A DNA stretch of 64,000 nt from Acidimicrobiaceae bacterium (GTDB lineage: Bacteria > Actinomycetota > Acidimicrobiia > Acidimicrobiales > Ilumatobacteraceae), in assembly GCA_947446815.1 (NCBI GenBank), contig CANFGT010000003.1, positions 62,001 through 126,000 on the forward strand, in the 5' to 3' direction. The notes under the pieces were generated by a model. It saw only the letters and a list, made by a program, of their open reading frames with translations. It ran no database searches and was not told the origin of the DNA. The position numbers and the translations under genes were made by a program. Shown one piece after another: positions 15,841-25,274 of the stretch. Positions within the stretch are counted from its first letter, which is position 1, and every line of letters starts with the position of its first letter.

Positions 15841-16956
15841 ATGAAGACGAAGGCAGCTGTGCTCTGGGAAGTAAATGCTCCATGGAGTGTTGAAGAGATC
15901 GAGCTTGACGCTCCTGGCCCAGGCGAAGTCCTGGTCAAGATCGCCGCATCAGGCATGTGCCATTCAGATGAGCACCTCACCACGGGCGACCTTCCGTTCG
16001 CTCTGCCCATCGTGGGTGGCCATGAAGGCGCCGGCGTTGTCGAGCAGGTGGGCGAAGGCGTTAGCTGGATTGCTCCTGGTGACCATGTCGTTTTTGGTTT
16101 CATCCCTTCATGTGGTCGCTGCCCAAGCTGCTCTACCGGTCACCAGAACTTGTGTGACCTCGGTGCACTCATGGGACTCGGTCTGCAAATCTCTGACGGC
16201 ACATCACGTCACCACGCACAAGGCAAAGACCTCACCCTCATGTGCATGCTCGGAACATTCGCGCATCACACCGTGGTGAACGAAGCATCCTGCATCAAGA
16301 TCGAAAAAGACGTTCCACTCGACAAGGCTTGCTTGCTCGGTTGTGGCGTTGTCACTGGTTGGGGTTCTGCGGTGTATGCAGCCGACGTCACTCCTGGCGA
16401 CACCGTTGTTGTCGTTGGTGTTGGCGGTATCGGTGCAAACGCAATTCAGGGCGCAAAGATCGCTGGTGCAAAGCGCATCGTTGCTATCGACCCAGTGGAA
16501 TTCAAGCGTGAAAAGGCAATGGAATTTGGTGCAACTCACACTGTGAGCTCGATGGCTGAAGCATTGCCGTTCTTGCAGGAACTCACATGGGGAACCATGG
16601 CAAACAAAGTCATCATGACAATGGGCGTTGGCGATGGGCAGCTCATGGGCGAAGCAATGGCACTTGCCGCAAAGCGTGGTCGTGTTGTTGTCACCAACAT
16701 TCACCCTGCATTTGAGATGGGTGGCGCAAACATGAGCCTCCTCGACCTCACTCTTATGGAGAAGCAGCTCGTTGGCTCGTTGTTCGGTTCCGGTAACCCA
16801 CGTGCAGACATTCCAAAACTCCTTGGCATGTACCGCGAAGGCCAGCTTGATCTCGATGGTTTGGTGACCAACACCTACACACTCGATGACATCAACCAGG
16901 GCTACCAAGACATGCGTGATGGCAAGAACATCCGCGGCGTTCTCGTTTACGAATAA
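15841..16956 (+). CDS. NDMA-dependent (mycofactocin-associated) alcohol dehydrogenase, copy 1
   Basis: This 371-residue zinc-dependent MDR alcohol dehydrogenase is of the group that keeps its NAD(H) tightly bound and relies on mycofactocin (or the dye NDMA) as electron acceptor. Catalytic zinc ligands lie in 'GMCHSDEH' and 'GGHEGAGVV', with the third Cys in 'LLGCGVVTGWGSA'. Structural zinc cysteines are in 'CGRCPSCSTGHQNLC' (residues 97-111). The Rossmann loop is 'VGVGGIGANAIQGAKIAGA'. A good AAGGGG ribosome-binding site precedes ATG 15841. It diverges from mftA and is followed 29 bases later by a paralogue, which supports dependence on the cofactor made next door. The alcohol substrate is not known. 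Confidence 0.93.
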   Translation: MKTKAAVLWEVNAPWSVEEIELDAPGPGEVLVKIAASGMCHSDEHLTTGDLPFALPIVGGHEGAGVVEQVGEGVSWIAPGDHVVFGFIPSCGRCPSCSTGHQNLCDLGALMGLGLQISDGTSRHHAQGKDLTLMCMLGTFAHHTVVNEASCIKIEKDVPLDKACLLGCGVVTGWGSAVYAADVTPGDTVVVVGVGGIGANAIQGAKIAGAKRIVAIDPVEFKREKAMEFGATHTVSSMAEALPFLQELTWGTMANKVIMTMGVGDGQLMGEAMALAAKRGRVVVTNIHPAFEMGGANMSLLDLTLMEKQLVGSLFGSGNPRADIPKLLGMYREGQLDLDGLVTNTYTLDDINQGYQDMRDGKNIRGVLVYE

Positions 16957-16985
16957 ATCGATCAGAAAATACTGAGGGGGAAATC

Positions 16986-18137
16986 ATGAAGTCACGTGCA
17001 GCGGTTTTGTACGGAATTGACCAGCCATGGGTCGTCGAAGAAATTGAAGTCGACGAGCCAAAAGCCAATGAAGTGTTGGTGAACTGGAAAGTTTCTGGCA
17101 TGTGCCACTCTGACGAACACTTCGTCACGGGCGACATGGTCCCCCCTAAAGAGCTCCTCGCCATGATGGGCGTCGACGACTTTTTCCCATTTATTGGTGG
17201 GCATGAAGGCGCTGGCGTTGTCGTTAAGTGCGGCCCTGGTGTCACCTCTTTGCAGCCCGGTGATCACGTGTCGGCAAGTTTCGTGCCCTCATGTGGCCGC
17301 TGCCGTTACTGCTCCACGGGTCGTCAGAACTTGTGCAACCTTGGTGCAGGAACCCTCACCGGTGGAATGATCACCGATGGAACTCATCGTCACCATGTGA
17401 AAGACGGTCGCTCCGTCAAGCTCATGGCGAAGTTGGGCACATTCTCTGAATACGCCACAGTCGCTGAAGCATCGCTGATCAAGGTGGAGAAGGATCTCCC
17501 GCTTGATGCTGTTGCTTTGGTGTCATGTGGCGTGGCAACTGGTTGGGGCTCAGCGACTAATCGCGCGGACACCCAGCCTGGTGACACAGTTGTGGTCGTC
17601 GGTATTGGTGGAATCGGCATCAATGCTGTGCAGGGTGCGCGTATGGCGGGTGCAAAGCGCATCATCGCAATCGACCCAGTGGAGTTCAAGCGTGAAAAGG
17701 CAATGGAGTTCGGTGCAACGCACACGTTCTCTTCCATGGCTGAAGCGATTCCTCATATCAACGAACTCACCTGGGGTGAGATGGCCGACCGCGTCATCAT
17801 GACTCCTGGCGTGTTGCACGGAGACATGATGGGCGAAGCAATGTCAATGGTGGGCAAGGGCGGCACGTGTGTTGTTACTGCAATTTCTCCAATGCAAGAA
17901 ACCAGCGCGGACATCAACCTCTTCCAATTGGCAATGTGGAACAAGGAAGTGAAGGGCACCATATTTGGCAGCCTTAATCCTCGTGCCGATATTCCAAAAC
18001 TTCTCGACATGTATCGCGTTGGCGACCTCAAGCTTGATGAATTGATCACAAAGCGTTACACGCTTGATCAAATCAACGAGGGGTACCAAGCAATGCGTGA
18101 CGGCGAAAATATTCGCGGCATCATCGTCAATGACTAA
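16986..18137 (+). CDS. NDMA-dependent (mycofactocin-associated) alcohol dehydrogenase, copy 2
   Basis: This 383-residue paralogue of the preceding enzyme keeps the same zinc ligands: 'GMCHSDEH', 'GGHEGAGVV', 'CGRCRYCSTGRQNLC' and 'VSCGVATGWGSA'. It also keeps the Rossmann loop 'VGIGGIGINAVQGARMAGA'. It differs by an insertion after the catalytic Cys region ('DMVPPKELLAMMGVDDFF') that would lie near the active site, and by a diverged C-terminal substrate region. Different alcohol specificity is therefore likely. GAGGGGG lies just upstream of the start. The last eight bases overlap the start of the MoxR gene, so the ATPase is translationally coupled to this dehydrogenase. Confidence 0.93.
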   Translation: MKSRAAVLYGIDQPWVVEEIEVDEPKANEVLVNWKVSGMCHSDEHFVTGDMVPPKELLAMMGVDDFFPFIGGHEGAGVVVKCGPGVTSLQPGDHVSASFVPSCGRCRYCSTGRQNLCNLGAGTLTGGMITDGTHRHHVKDGRSVKLMAKLGTFSEYATVAEASLIKVEKDLPLDAVALVSCGVATGWGSATNRADTQPGDTVVVVGIGGIGINAVQGARMAGAKRIIAIDPVEFKREKAMEFGATHTFSSMAEAIPHINELTWGEMADRVIMTPGVLHGDMMGEAMSMVGKGGTCVVTAISPMQETSADINLFQLAMWNKEVKGTIFGSLNPRADIPKLLDMYRVGDLKLDELITKRYTLDQINEGYQAMRDGENIRGIIVND

Positions 18138-19059
18138 CTCTGCATCGTTGCGCAACGCACTCTCCACGCAAGTGGTGGGTCGCACACGCGAACTTGAATT
18201 AGTCATTGCGGCGTTGGCTGCAGACCGCCACGTGTTGTTGGAAGGTCCTCCGGGAACTGGTAAATCAACATTGCTGCGTGCCGTAGCGCAGGGTTTAGGC
18301 ATTGGCTTTGAGTTTGTAGAAGGCAATGCAGAACTGACACCTGCACGTTTGGTGGGCCACTTCGACCCTGCACGTGTGCTCAATGAGGGCTACGACCCAA
18401 CAGTGTTCGTTGATGGTCCCTTGGTTTCGGCAATGCGTGATGGTTCGTTGTTGTATGTGGAAGAAATCAACCGCATCCCTGAAGAGACTCTGAACGTTCT
18501 CATCACGGTGATGAGCGAAGGTGAACTAAATGTCCCTCGTCTTGGTCGCATCACTGCTGCAAAGGGATTCCGCCTTGTTGCCGCGATGAACCCATTCGAT
18601 GCAGTCGGCACTGCACGCATTTCTGGTGCTGTGTACGACCGAGTGTGCCGCATTGCGATGTCGTATCAATCTGCTGAGGAAGAGCAAGCAATTGTTCGTC
18701 GTAATACTGAAGGTTCATCAGTAACAGATGCGTGGTTGTCTAAGGCTGTAGAAGTTGTGCGTCGCACACGGTCACACCCCGATTTGCGGGTGGGTTCATC
18801 TGTGCGCGGCGCTGTTGACTTCGCAAAGGTGGCGGTTTCATTGGCCGAATTGCGTGAATCAACGGTTGAACAACCAAGTGTTGGTGTTGATGCAGCGCTT
18901 GTTGCGCTCTCTGGTCGCGTGCGCGTGCGCGAAGGCGGAGTGCGTACCTCTGAAGAGATTGTGACGGAAATCTGGCAAGACGTCTTTGGGCGTGTTGAGG
19001 GAGAACCCGGCGAGGGAAAAGCTGGAGCCCCGATGAACCGGGGCACGACCTCCCTGTAA
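18130..19059 (+). CDS. MoxR-family AAA+ ATPase
   Basis: The 309-residue product is a MoxR-type AAA+ ATPase with Walker A 'GPPGTGKST' (about residues 39-47), Walker B 'LLYVEEINRIPE' and sensor-1 'AAMNPFD'. The lid domain contains 'LRVGSSVRGAVDFAKVA'. Such ATPases work with VWA-domain partners to insert metals or assemble metalloenzymes (CO dehydrogenase, NorQ/NorD, methanol dehydrogenase). ATG 18130 lies within the stop region of the upstream dehydrogenase (ATGACTAA). A VWA gene follows directly. The coupling to a zinc dehydrogenase suggests a maturation or activation role for these dehydrogenases, which is inference. Confidence 0.9.
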   Translation: MTNSASLRNALSTQVVGRTRELELVIAALAADRHVLLEGPPGTGKSTLLRAVAQGLGIGFEFVEGNAELTPARLVGHFDPARVLNEGYDPTVFVDGPLVSAMRDGSLLYVEEINRIPEETLNVLITVMSEGELNVPRLGRITAAKGFRLVAAMNPFDAVGTARISGAVYDRVCRIAMSYQSAEEEQAIVRRNTEGSSVTDAWLSKAVEVVRRTRSHPDLRVGSSVRGAVDFAKVAVSLAELRESTVEQPSVGVDAALVALSGRVRVREGGVRTSEEIVTEIWQDVFGRVEGEPGEGKAGAPMNRGTTSL

Positions 19060-19127
19060 CAAAGGAAGGCGACGCAGCCGACCAAGCTGTCGCCGAGGCA
19101 GGGAAGCGCACTACATCACGTCGTGAT

Positions 19128-19985
19128 TTGTCGCGCAATGACAACTTCGAACAGATCTCTCCAGAAGTGGGAGAACTCGATGAGTACGCCGTTGATGAAG
19201 CAATGCAGAACAGCCCTGATGAAATGTTGGGATTGCTTGCAGATCTCACAGGAGCTACCGACCCAAAGTTGCGTGAGCTAGCGAAGCGCCTCGCTGGCCG
19301 TTTGATGTTGGACCTCGGCGCGCGTGGTCGTGCAAAACCTCGCGGCATTGGCAAGATGGTCGAGCAGCCCTACAGCCCTGAAGCAGGCGACATTGATATC
19401 GATGCGAGTTTGGAAGCAATTAGTGAATCGCGCCGCGGGCAAGCGATTGACCCCGAACGATTGCGAGTGCGTGGATGGCGTAAGCCCGGCACAGCATTCT
19501 GTTTATTGCTTGATCGCAGCGGGTCGATGGGTGGGCAGCCATTGGCAACGAATGCAGTCGCGACCGCTTCGATTGCAAGTAGGAATCCTGAGGATTACAG
19601 CGTGATTGCTTTCGGCAAAGACGTAGTCGTTACGAAGAGCCAAGACGTGCCGAAGTCAAGTGAACGCGTTATCAATGACGTGCTCACATTGCGCGGACAC
19701 GGCACAACGGATCTTGCTGGCGCGTTACTTGCTGCGCGGTCACAATTGTCGCGTTCGCGTGCTGGCCGACGTGTCACCATTTTGTTGTCAGATTGTCGCG
19801 CGACTGTTGAAGGTGATGCTGAAGCTGCAGCACATGGCATGGAAGAACTCATTGTGATTGCTCCCCGCGAAGATCATGAAGAAGCTCGCGCGTTTGCAAA
19901 CAGAGTTGGTGCACGACTAGCGCTTGTTGGAGGTCCTAGCGAGATCCCAGAAGTTATTGCTTTTGCACTTGAGGCAAGCGCCTAA
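19128..19985 (+). CDS. VWA-domain protein, partner of the MoxR ATPase
   Basis: The 285-residue protein has a C-terminal von Willebrand A domain with an intact MIDAS site: 'LLLDRSGSMGG' (DxSxS, about residues 126-136), the Thr in 'GHGTTDLAGAL', and the Asp in 'LLSDCRATVEGD'. The N-terminal 110 residues are helical and have no recognisable domain. This is the CoxE/NorD-like partner arrangement. The start is uncertain: the first usable codon is TTG 19128, 68 bases after the MoxR stop. An AAGGAAGG sequence lies at 19062-19069 with no standard start codon shortly after it. A few more N-terminal residues could be missing if a rare start is used. Confidence 0.85.
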   Translation: MSRNDNFEQISPEVGELDEYAVDEAMQNSPDEMLGLLADLTGATDPKLRELAKRLAGRLMLDLGARGRAKPRGIGKMVEQPYSPEAGDIDIDASLEAISESRRGQAIDPERLRVRGWRKPGTAFCLLLDRSGSMGGQPLATNAVATASIASRNPEDYSVIAFGKDVVVTKSQDVPKSSERVINDVLTLRGHGTTDLAGALLAARSQLSRSRAGRRVTILLSDCRATVEGDAEAAAHGMEELIVIAPREDHEEARAFANRVGARLALVGGPSEIPEVIAFALEASA

Positions 19986-20006
19986 AACGCTGAATTTATT
20001 GGCGAT

Positions 20007-21254
20007 TTAGTACTGGCAGTTGGGGTCATTCGGAGGAACAACGCCGCGAGTGCTCTGGTCGATATATACCTTGGGCACTGTCGTGGTGGTAGTGGAAGTT
20101 GTCTTGCCGCTACCTGATGACTTCGGAACAGTTGTAGTTGCAAGTGCGGCCAATGTCGTCGTGGTGGCATTAGCAATCGTTGTAGTCGTGGCACCTTTGA
20201 TTGTGGTTTTCAGACTTGCTTTGCCTTGGAAGACCGCAAGGATGTTCTTTGCAACGCTGCTTTCGAAGTCCGGCAAGATGACGGACGCTTTGTCAATCAT
20301 TGTTCCGGTGCCTGGCATTGTGTAACTACCCATCGCGCCGGTATCGAAGTTCTTCATTGCTTGACCCAACTGCAACACGGTCAGTGGTGTGAGCTTGTCG
20401 TCCGTGATGATGTTTTTCAATGCGGCGTTCATAATTCCCGTTGCGACGCGTGGATTTGTGCGTGCCTTATCCAACGCTTTGCGAATAATTCGCTTCATGA
20501 AATCTTGTTGGCGAGATATGCGGCCGTAGTCCGATGTGCCATCGTTGCGCCAGGTTCGTGTTGCGGGGTCTAGCCAGAAATAGTGACGCGATCGCATGTA
20601 AGCAAGTGCGTGATCGCCATGGAACGTGAAACACACGCGTGCTCGAGGCACGTTGAATCCAGTTCGTTTGTCACGAGCTCTGTATTGGAATGGCACACGC
20701 ACACCGCCAACTGCATCCACGATTGCAGCGAATGCACAGAAGTCAACGTTGATGTAATGGTCAATGTTGATTCCGAAGTTCTCTTTTAGATTCCGAATCA
20801 GACGGTTGGGGTCCTTCTTGTTGAAGTTCGCGTTGATGCGGTTGCTTCGAGTGGAACCAGCTTGCTTGACCCACATGTCTCGAGGGAACGAAAGAATTGC
20901 GGCTTGATTATCGATGGGGTTGACGCGTACGACCATGAGCGAGTCGGAACGGCTTCCGTACGCACTTCGCTCGCCGAATCCGCCATAGAAACGCGAAGTT
21001 TTACTGACGCATGCATTGTTATCTGAGCCTGTGATGAGGAAGTTCTTAGCGGTGCGGTCACCTTCGGGCAGATTGAGGTTTCCGTCGCTGCTCGGCACAG
21101 TGTCGATGGTGACAACTTGACGATTTCCGAGTTTCCAGTTGGCATACAACAATCCGGTACCGGCGAGAATGGTAACCACGGCAAGTCCGATATTGAAGAA
21201 CACAAAGATGCGCTGTTTTCCGCTGTGGCGAGGGGTGAGTTTGGCGTCCGACAT
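20007..21254 (-). CDS. LytR-CpsA-Psr (LCP) family cell-wall polymer ligase
   Basis: LCP proteins attach wall polymers or glycans to peptidoglycan outside the membrane. From ATG 21254 the product is 415 residues: a short cytoplasmic N-terminus, one transmembrane helix (about residues 15-36) and then the LCP domain. The domain has 'SRSDSLMVVRVNP', 'AILSFPRDMWV', 'NANFNKKDP', 'HYINVDFCAF' and 'YMRSRHYF', which includes the Arg/Asp set of the pyrophosphate-lipid site. The C-terminus is a Thr-rich low-complexity linker (about 340-390) of the kind common in secreted actinobacterial proteins, then 'NDPNCQY'. It converges on the VWA gene with a 21-base gap. Confidence 0.88.
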   Translation of the reverse strand: MSDAKLTPRHSGKQRIFVFFNIGLAVVTILAGTGLLYANWKLGNRQVVTIDTVPSSDGNLNLPEGDRTAKNFLITGSDNNACVSKTSRFYGGFGERSAYGSRSDSLMVVRVNPIDNQAAILSFPRDMWVKQAGSTRSNRINANFNKKDPNRLIRNLKENFGINIDHYINVDFCAFAAIVDAVGGVRVPFQYRARDKRTGFNVPRARVCFTFHGDHALAYMRSRHYFWLDPATRTWRNDGTSDYGRISRQQDFMKRIIRKALDKARTNPRVATGIMNAALKNIITDDKLTPLTVLQLGQAMKNFDTGAMGSYTMPGTGTMIDKASVILPDFESSVAKNILAVFQGKASLKTTIKGATTTTIANATTTTLAALATTTVPKSSGSGKTTSTTTTTVPKVYIDQSTRGVVPPNDPNCQY

Positions 21255-21312
21255 GTGTGTGTAACCGTAGTTCTCGAGGCGACTGTGAGGAGGTCGCCGT
21301 GGGGCAGAATTA

Positions 21313-23886
21313 TTATTCGGTTGGCGGTGTAAGGGTGACGGCGACTGCAACCTCTGCGGCATTAGCCACTGTGATTGTCCAGTTGGTCACTGAACCAGCA
21401 TTTGCAATGTCTTCCCAGCCGGCAGTGATTGCCTGGGCTGCCACGTCAGACGCGGTGATGGCTGCCAACTCAACCACTGCGCGTTGGCTGACTTTTGCTT
21501 CGGTCTTGGCTCGTCGAATAAGTGCAAGAGTCCCGCATACAGCGTCGATGAAGGCGTCATCGGCGACTGCTGTGAGTCCTGCAGTGAGCTCGGATGAAGT
21601 GGGCCACGCGGCTTTGTGGATCGAACCGTTCTGCCACCAATTCCATACTTCTTCAGTTGCAAAGGGGAGAATGGGAGCGAACAAACGCTGCAATGTTGAC
21701 AGCGCACGACGCAATGCAGCGCGTGCAGATGCTGCGCCTTCTGCAGTGCCGCCCTCGCCGTAGGCACGTGTCTTGACAAGTTCGACATAGTCATCACAGA
21801 ACCACCAGAAGAATGATTCTGTGCGTTCAAGAACTCGCGCATAGTCGTAGTTCTCAAATGCGGTGGTGCTTTCGTCGATAACTGCAGCAAGACGGCGCAG
21901 CATGGCGGCATCAATGTGGTGTGTGGGTGCAACAGTTTCATCTGCATCGCCAAACCCAAGAACAAACTTGCTGACATTCAACAGTTTGGTTGCAAGCTTG
22001 CGGCCCACCTTCATCTGGTCTTCACTGAAAGCAGTATCGATTCCGGGGCGAGCACCTGCTGCCCAATAGCGAACTGCGTCACTGCCATACTTCTCAAAGA
22101 GATCAATTGGAGTGACAACGTTGCCCTTTGACTTCGACATCTTCTTGCGATCGGGGTCGAGGATCCAACCGGACATCGCAGCGTTGCTCCATGGAGCCAT
22201 GCCGTGTTCGAAGTGTGAACGCACCATGGTGGAGAACAGCCACGTGCGAATGATGTCGTGACCTTGCGGACGAAGATCAAACGGATAGACGCGAGAGAAC
22301 ATGTCTGCATCGTCTTCCCACTTCGCGGCAATCTGCGGTGTGAGAGATGACGTTGCCCAGGTGTCCATGACGTCGGGGTCACCAATGAAGCCACCAGCAA
22401 CACCACGTTGTTCGGCGGTATATCCAACAGGAACGTCGGTACTGGGGTCAATCGGCAACGCAGATTCGTCAGGAACGATGGGGCTGTCGTGCATTGTTTC
22501 GCCATTGGCGTCAAGCGGGTACCAAACAGGAACGGGAACACCGAAGTAACGCTGACGACTCACGAGCCAGTCACCGTTGAGACCTTCGACCCAGTTGGAG
22601 TAGCGGTGACGCATGTGATCGGGATGCCATGTCAGACCTGCGCCGCGAGCCAGCAACTCATCGCGTAATGAAGCATCGCGGCCACCGTTACGGATGTACC
22701 ACTGGCGGCTCGTCACAATTTCCAATGGGCGATCGCCCTTTTCGTAGAACTTCACAGGGTGAGTGATAGCGCGCGGTTCTCCCACCATCTCGCCGCTCTC
22801 GGCGAGCATTGTTGCAATTGCCGTTTGTGCTTGCTTTGCAGACTTGCCAACGAGGGTCGCGTAATGCTCTAGGCCTTTTGTATCGCTGAGTCCTTCTGGT
22901 GCATCGACAACAATGCGTCCGTCGCGAGCGATGATGGGTCGCATTTGCAGTTGCAGTTCGCGCCACCAGATGACGTCGGTGAGGTCGCCGAAGGTACAGC
23001 ACATTGCAATACCTGTGCCTTTATCGGGCTGTGCAAGTGGATGCGCAAGAACTGGCACTTCGACATTGAACAATGGCGTACGAACTGTCTTGCCAAAATA
23101 TGGGATGTAGCGCTCATCTTCGGGGTGTGCAATCAAGGCAACACAGGCAGCAAGAAGTTCAGGTCGCGTGGTGTCGATGAGGATGTCGCCGGAACCATCG
23201 GTCTTGTGGAACTTCAGCGTGTGATACGCGCCAGGACGTTCACGGTCTTCGAGCTCTGCTTGAGCGACTGCTGTTTTGAAATCAACGTCCCACAGGGTCG
23301 GTGCTTCTTGTGTGTATGCCTCGCCACGCTTCAGGTTGCGAAGGAATGCGCGTTGACTCGCACGACGTGAACGTACGTCAATGGTGGAGTAGAGCAATGT
23401 CCAATCGACAGAAAGTCCGAGACGACGAAAGAGGTCTTCAAAAATCTTTTCGTCTTCAGCGGTGAGTTCTTCGCATAGTTCGATGAAGTTCGGCCGTGAC
23501 ACAGGAACTGGTTTGTGATCCTTCGGCGGATCTCCTCGGAATGGGGGAGTGAAATTGGCAACGTAGGGAACAGACGAGTCACATGAAACTCCGAAGTAAT
23601 TCTGCACGCGACGTTCAGTGGGCAAGCCGTTGTCATCCCAGCCCATGGGGTAAAACACACTTTTACCGCGCATACGCCAGAAGCGGGCCACGGTGTCGGT
23701 ATGGGTATACGAGAACACATGTCCCATGTGCAGCGAGCCGCTAACAGTGGGCGGAGGGGTGTCGATGGCGAACACATTGGACCGCTCAGCGGAGCGATCG
23801 AAGGAATATGTGCCCTGGGTTTCCCAAGAAGTGACCCATTTGGGTTCGATGTCGTCGAGGGAAGGCTTCTCAGGGACTGTGGACAT
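21313..23886 (-). CDS. valS: Valyl-tRNA synthetase, archaeal-type
   Basis: The enzyme charges tRNA-Val. The 857-residue protein has the class I HIGH motif as 'GSLHMGHVFSYTHTD' (about residues 50-64) and KMSKS as 'DRKKMSKSKGNV' (about 560-571). The editing domain lies between them ('STIDVRSRRASQRAFLR', 'RDGRIVVDAPEG'). The sequence 'YPMGWDDNGLPTERRVQ' after the HIGH motif is typical of the archaeal-like ValS branch; the common bacterial form has a 'PGTDHAG' motif there. The C-terminal coiled-coil arm of ordinary bacterial ValS is not apparent. Divergent from cysS across 26 bases. No second valS is visible in the window. Confidence 0.95.
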   Translation of the reverse strand: MSTVPEKPSLDDIEPKWVTSWETQGTYSFDRSAERSNVFAIDTPPPTVSGSLHMGHVFSYTHTDTVARFWRMRGKSVFYPMGWDDNGLPTERRVQNYFGVSCDSSVPYVANFTPPFRGDPPKDHKPVPVSRPNFIELCEELTAEDEKIFEDLFRRLGLSVDWTLLYSTIDVRSRRASQRAFLRNLKRGEAYTQEAPTLWDVDFKTAVAQAELEDRERPGAYHTLKFHKTDGSGDILIDTTRPELLAACVALIAHPEDERYIPYFGKTVRTPLFNVEVPVLAHPLAQPDKGTGIAMCCTFGDLTDVIWWRELQLQMRPIIARDGRIVVDAPEGLSDTKGLEHYATLVGKSAKQAQTAIATMLAESGEMVGEPRAITHPVKFYEKGDRPLEIVTSRQWYIRNGGRDASLRDELLARGAGLTWHPDHMRHRYSNWVEGLNGDWLVSRQRYFGVPVPVWYPLDANGETMHDSPIVPDESALPIDPSTDVPVGYTAEQRGVAGGFIGDPDVMDTWATSSLTPQIAAKWEDDADMFSRVYPFDLRPQGHDIIRTWLFSTMVRSHFEHGMAPWSNAAMSGWILDPDRKKMSKSKGNVVTPIDLFEKYGSDAVRYWAAGARPGIDTAFSEDQMKVGRKLATKLLNVSKFVLGFGDADETVAPTHHIDAAMLRRLAAVIDESTTAFENYDYARVLERTESFFWWFCDDYVELVKTRAYGEGGTAEGAASARAALRRALSTLQRLFAPILPFATEEVWNWWQNGSIHKAAWPTSSELTAGLTAVADDAFIDAVCGTLALIRRAKTEAKVSQRAVVELAAITASDVAAQAITAGWEDIANAGSVTNWTITVANAAEVAVAVTLTPPTE

Positions 23887-23912
23887 AGTTCCTAAATCGT
23901 AGGCTGGACAAA

Positions 23913-25274
23913 GTGCTGAACCTCTATGACACCGCGACTATGAACGTGAAACCTCTGGCTATGCGTGAGCCGGGCGAGGTCAGCATCTATTTGTGTGGGC
24001 CAACGGTGTACGGCCCGCCGCATCTGGGCCATGGCCGAGCCACCCTGGTGTACGACATCCTGCGTCGCTACCTCTCTTATACGGGGCTGCAGGTGCGGTT
24101 GGTTTCCAACATCACCGATATTGACGACAAGATCATCGACCGTGCCCAGCGCGAGGACCGACCTTGGAACGAAATCACGGAGAAGTGCGAGAACGTCTGG
24201 TTTGAGGCGATGAGCAAGCTGGGAGTTTTACGCCCCGATGATGTTCCTCATGCCACTGATTACGTCGAATCAATGGTCGAGATGATCGGGACTCTGATTG
24301 AGCGTGAAGCTGCGTACGTCACTGATGACGGTGTGTATCTCAGCATCGCCGCAGTGCCTGATTACGGCTTGCTTGCGCATCAAAGTGTTGATGACATGTT
24401 GAGCGGTGGTGGTGACCGTGAAGTGTTCGGCGCTGGTAATAAGAAGCATCCTGCAGATTTTGCGTTGTGGAAATTCACAAAGCCTGGTGAGCCATCGTGG
24501 CCGTCACCATGGGGTGATGGTCGTCCTGGTTGGCACAGTGAATGTGTCGTGATGAGCCTTGACTTGCTCGGTGAAGGTTTTGATCTTCACTGTGGTGGTG
24601 CTGACCTTCGCTTCCCACATCATGAGAACGAGCGCGCGCAAGCTGTTGCGTTGGGTAAGACTTTCGCAAATCATTGGATGCATAACGGTTTTGTTGTGGA
24701 CCTTGAAGGCGAAAAGATGTCGAAGAGCCTTGGCAATGTGCTGAATCTTCTTGATCTTCTTAAGAAATACGACCCACGGGCCTATCGCATGTTGTTACTA
24801 CAAACGCATTACCGCTCACCGGTCCGTGTTGGGCAAGACAACATCGACTCTTGCGTTGCAGCACTCGCAGGACTTGATTCATTCGCTGCTCGTACTGCTT
24901 CGTATTCAGGAGGTGTTGCCGACCGTGACATCGTTGCGATGTTCCGCGCGTCTATGGATAACGACCTCGATACTCCCGCTGCGATGGCATTGATATTCGA
25001 CACCGTGCGTCGTGCAAACATTGCGACGGACTCTGGCAAGGATGCTGCAGTTCCAGCAATGCGTGCAGCAGTCATCGAGGTTCTTGAGGCACTTGGTCTC
25101 ACGTTGTCATCGGGGGATGACACAGATGCCGACATTCTCGCGAAGGGTCGTGCATTAGACGAAGCTCGCGCCGCGAAAGATTTTGCAACGGCTGATGCGA
25201 TTCGCATTGAACTGCAGGGCCTGGGCTATCTCGTCGAAACCTTCAAGGAAGGCACGCGCATTCGTCGTGGCTAA
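23913..25274 (+). CDS. cysS: Cysteinyl-tRNA synthetase
   Basis: The 453-residue class I synthetase charges tRNA-Cys. It has zinc ligands in '[18 protein letters not shown]' (residues 27-44; Cys29 and the HIGH motif as HLGH) and '[10 protein letters not shown]', with '[16 protein letters not shown]' supplying further ligands. KMSKS appears as '[11 protein letters not shown]'. The C-terminal DALR-like anticodon region is present ('[21 protein letters not shown]'), which distinguishes it from the related mycothiol enzyme MshC. The start is GTG 23913. The stop overlaps by eight bases the GTG start of the downstream transporter gene. Confidence 0.95.
   Translation: MLNLYDTATMNVKPLAMREPGEVSIYLCGPTVYGPPHLGHGRATLVYDILRRYLSYTGLQVRLVSNITDIDDKIIDRAQREDRPWNEITEKCENVWFEAMSKLGVLRPDDVPHATDYVESMVEMIGTLIEREAAYVTDDGVYLSIAAVPDYGLLAHQSVDDMLSGGGDREVFGAGNKKHPADFALWKFTKPGEPSWPSPWGDGRPGWHSECVVMSLDLLGEGFDLHCGGADLRFPHHENERAQAVALGKTFANHWMHNGFVVDLEGEKMSKSLGNVLNLLDLLKKYDPRAYRMLLLQTHYRSPVRVGQDNIDSCVAALAGLDSFAARTASYSGGVADRDIVAMFRASMDNDLDTPAAMALIFDTVRRANIATDSGKDAAVPAMRAAVIEVLEALGLTLSSGDDTDADILAKGRALDEARAAKDFATADAIRIELQGLGYLVETFKEGTRIRRG

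Noticed and set aside
16204-16908. 234-codon open frame on the minus strand
   Set aside because: It is the reverse complement of the first alcohol dehydrogenase, rich in Cys/His for codon reasons only.
20060-20220. Repeat-like ACGAC/ACAAC stretch, first taken as a possible tandem repeat
   Set aside because: It encodes the Thr-rich linker of the LCP protein; the units vary in length and there are no spacers, so it is neither a CRISPR nor a separate repeat element.
23913-25274. Mycothiol ligase MshC
   Set aside because: The gene looks similar at first, but the C-terminal anticodon-binding region and overall length fit cysteinyl-tRNA synthetase.
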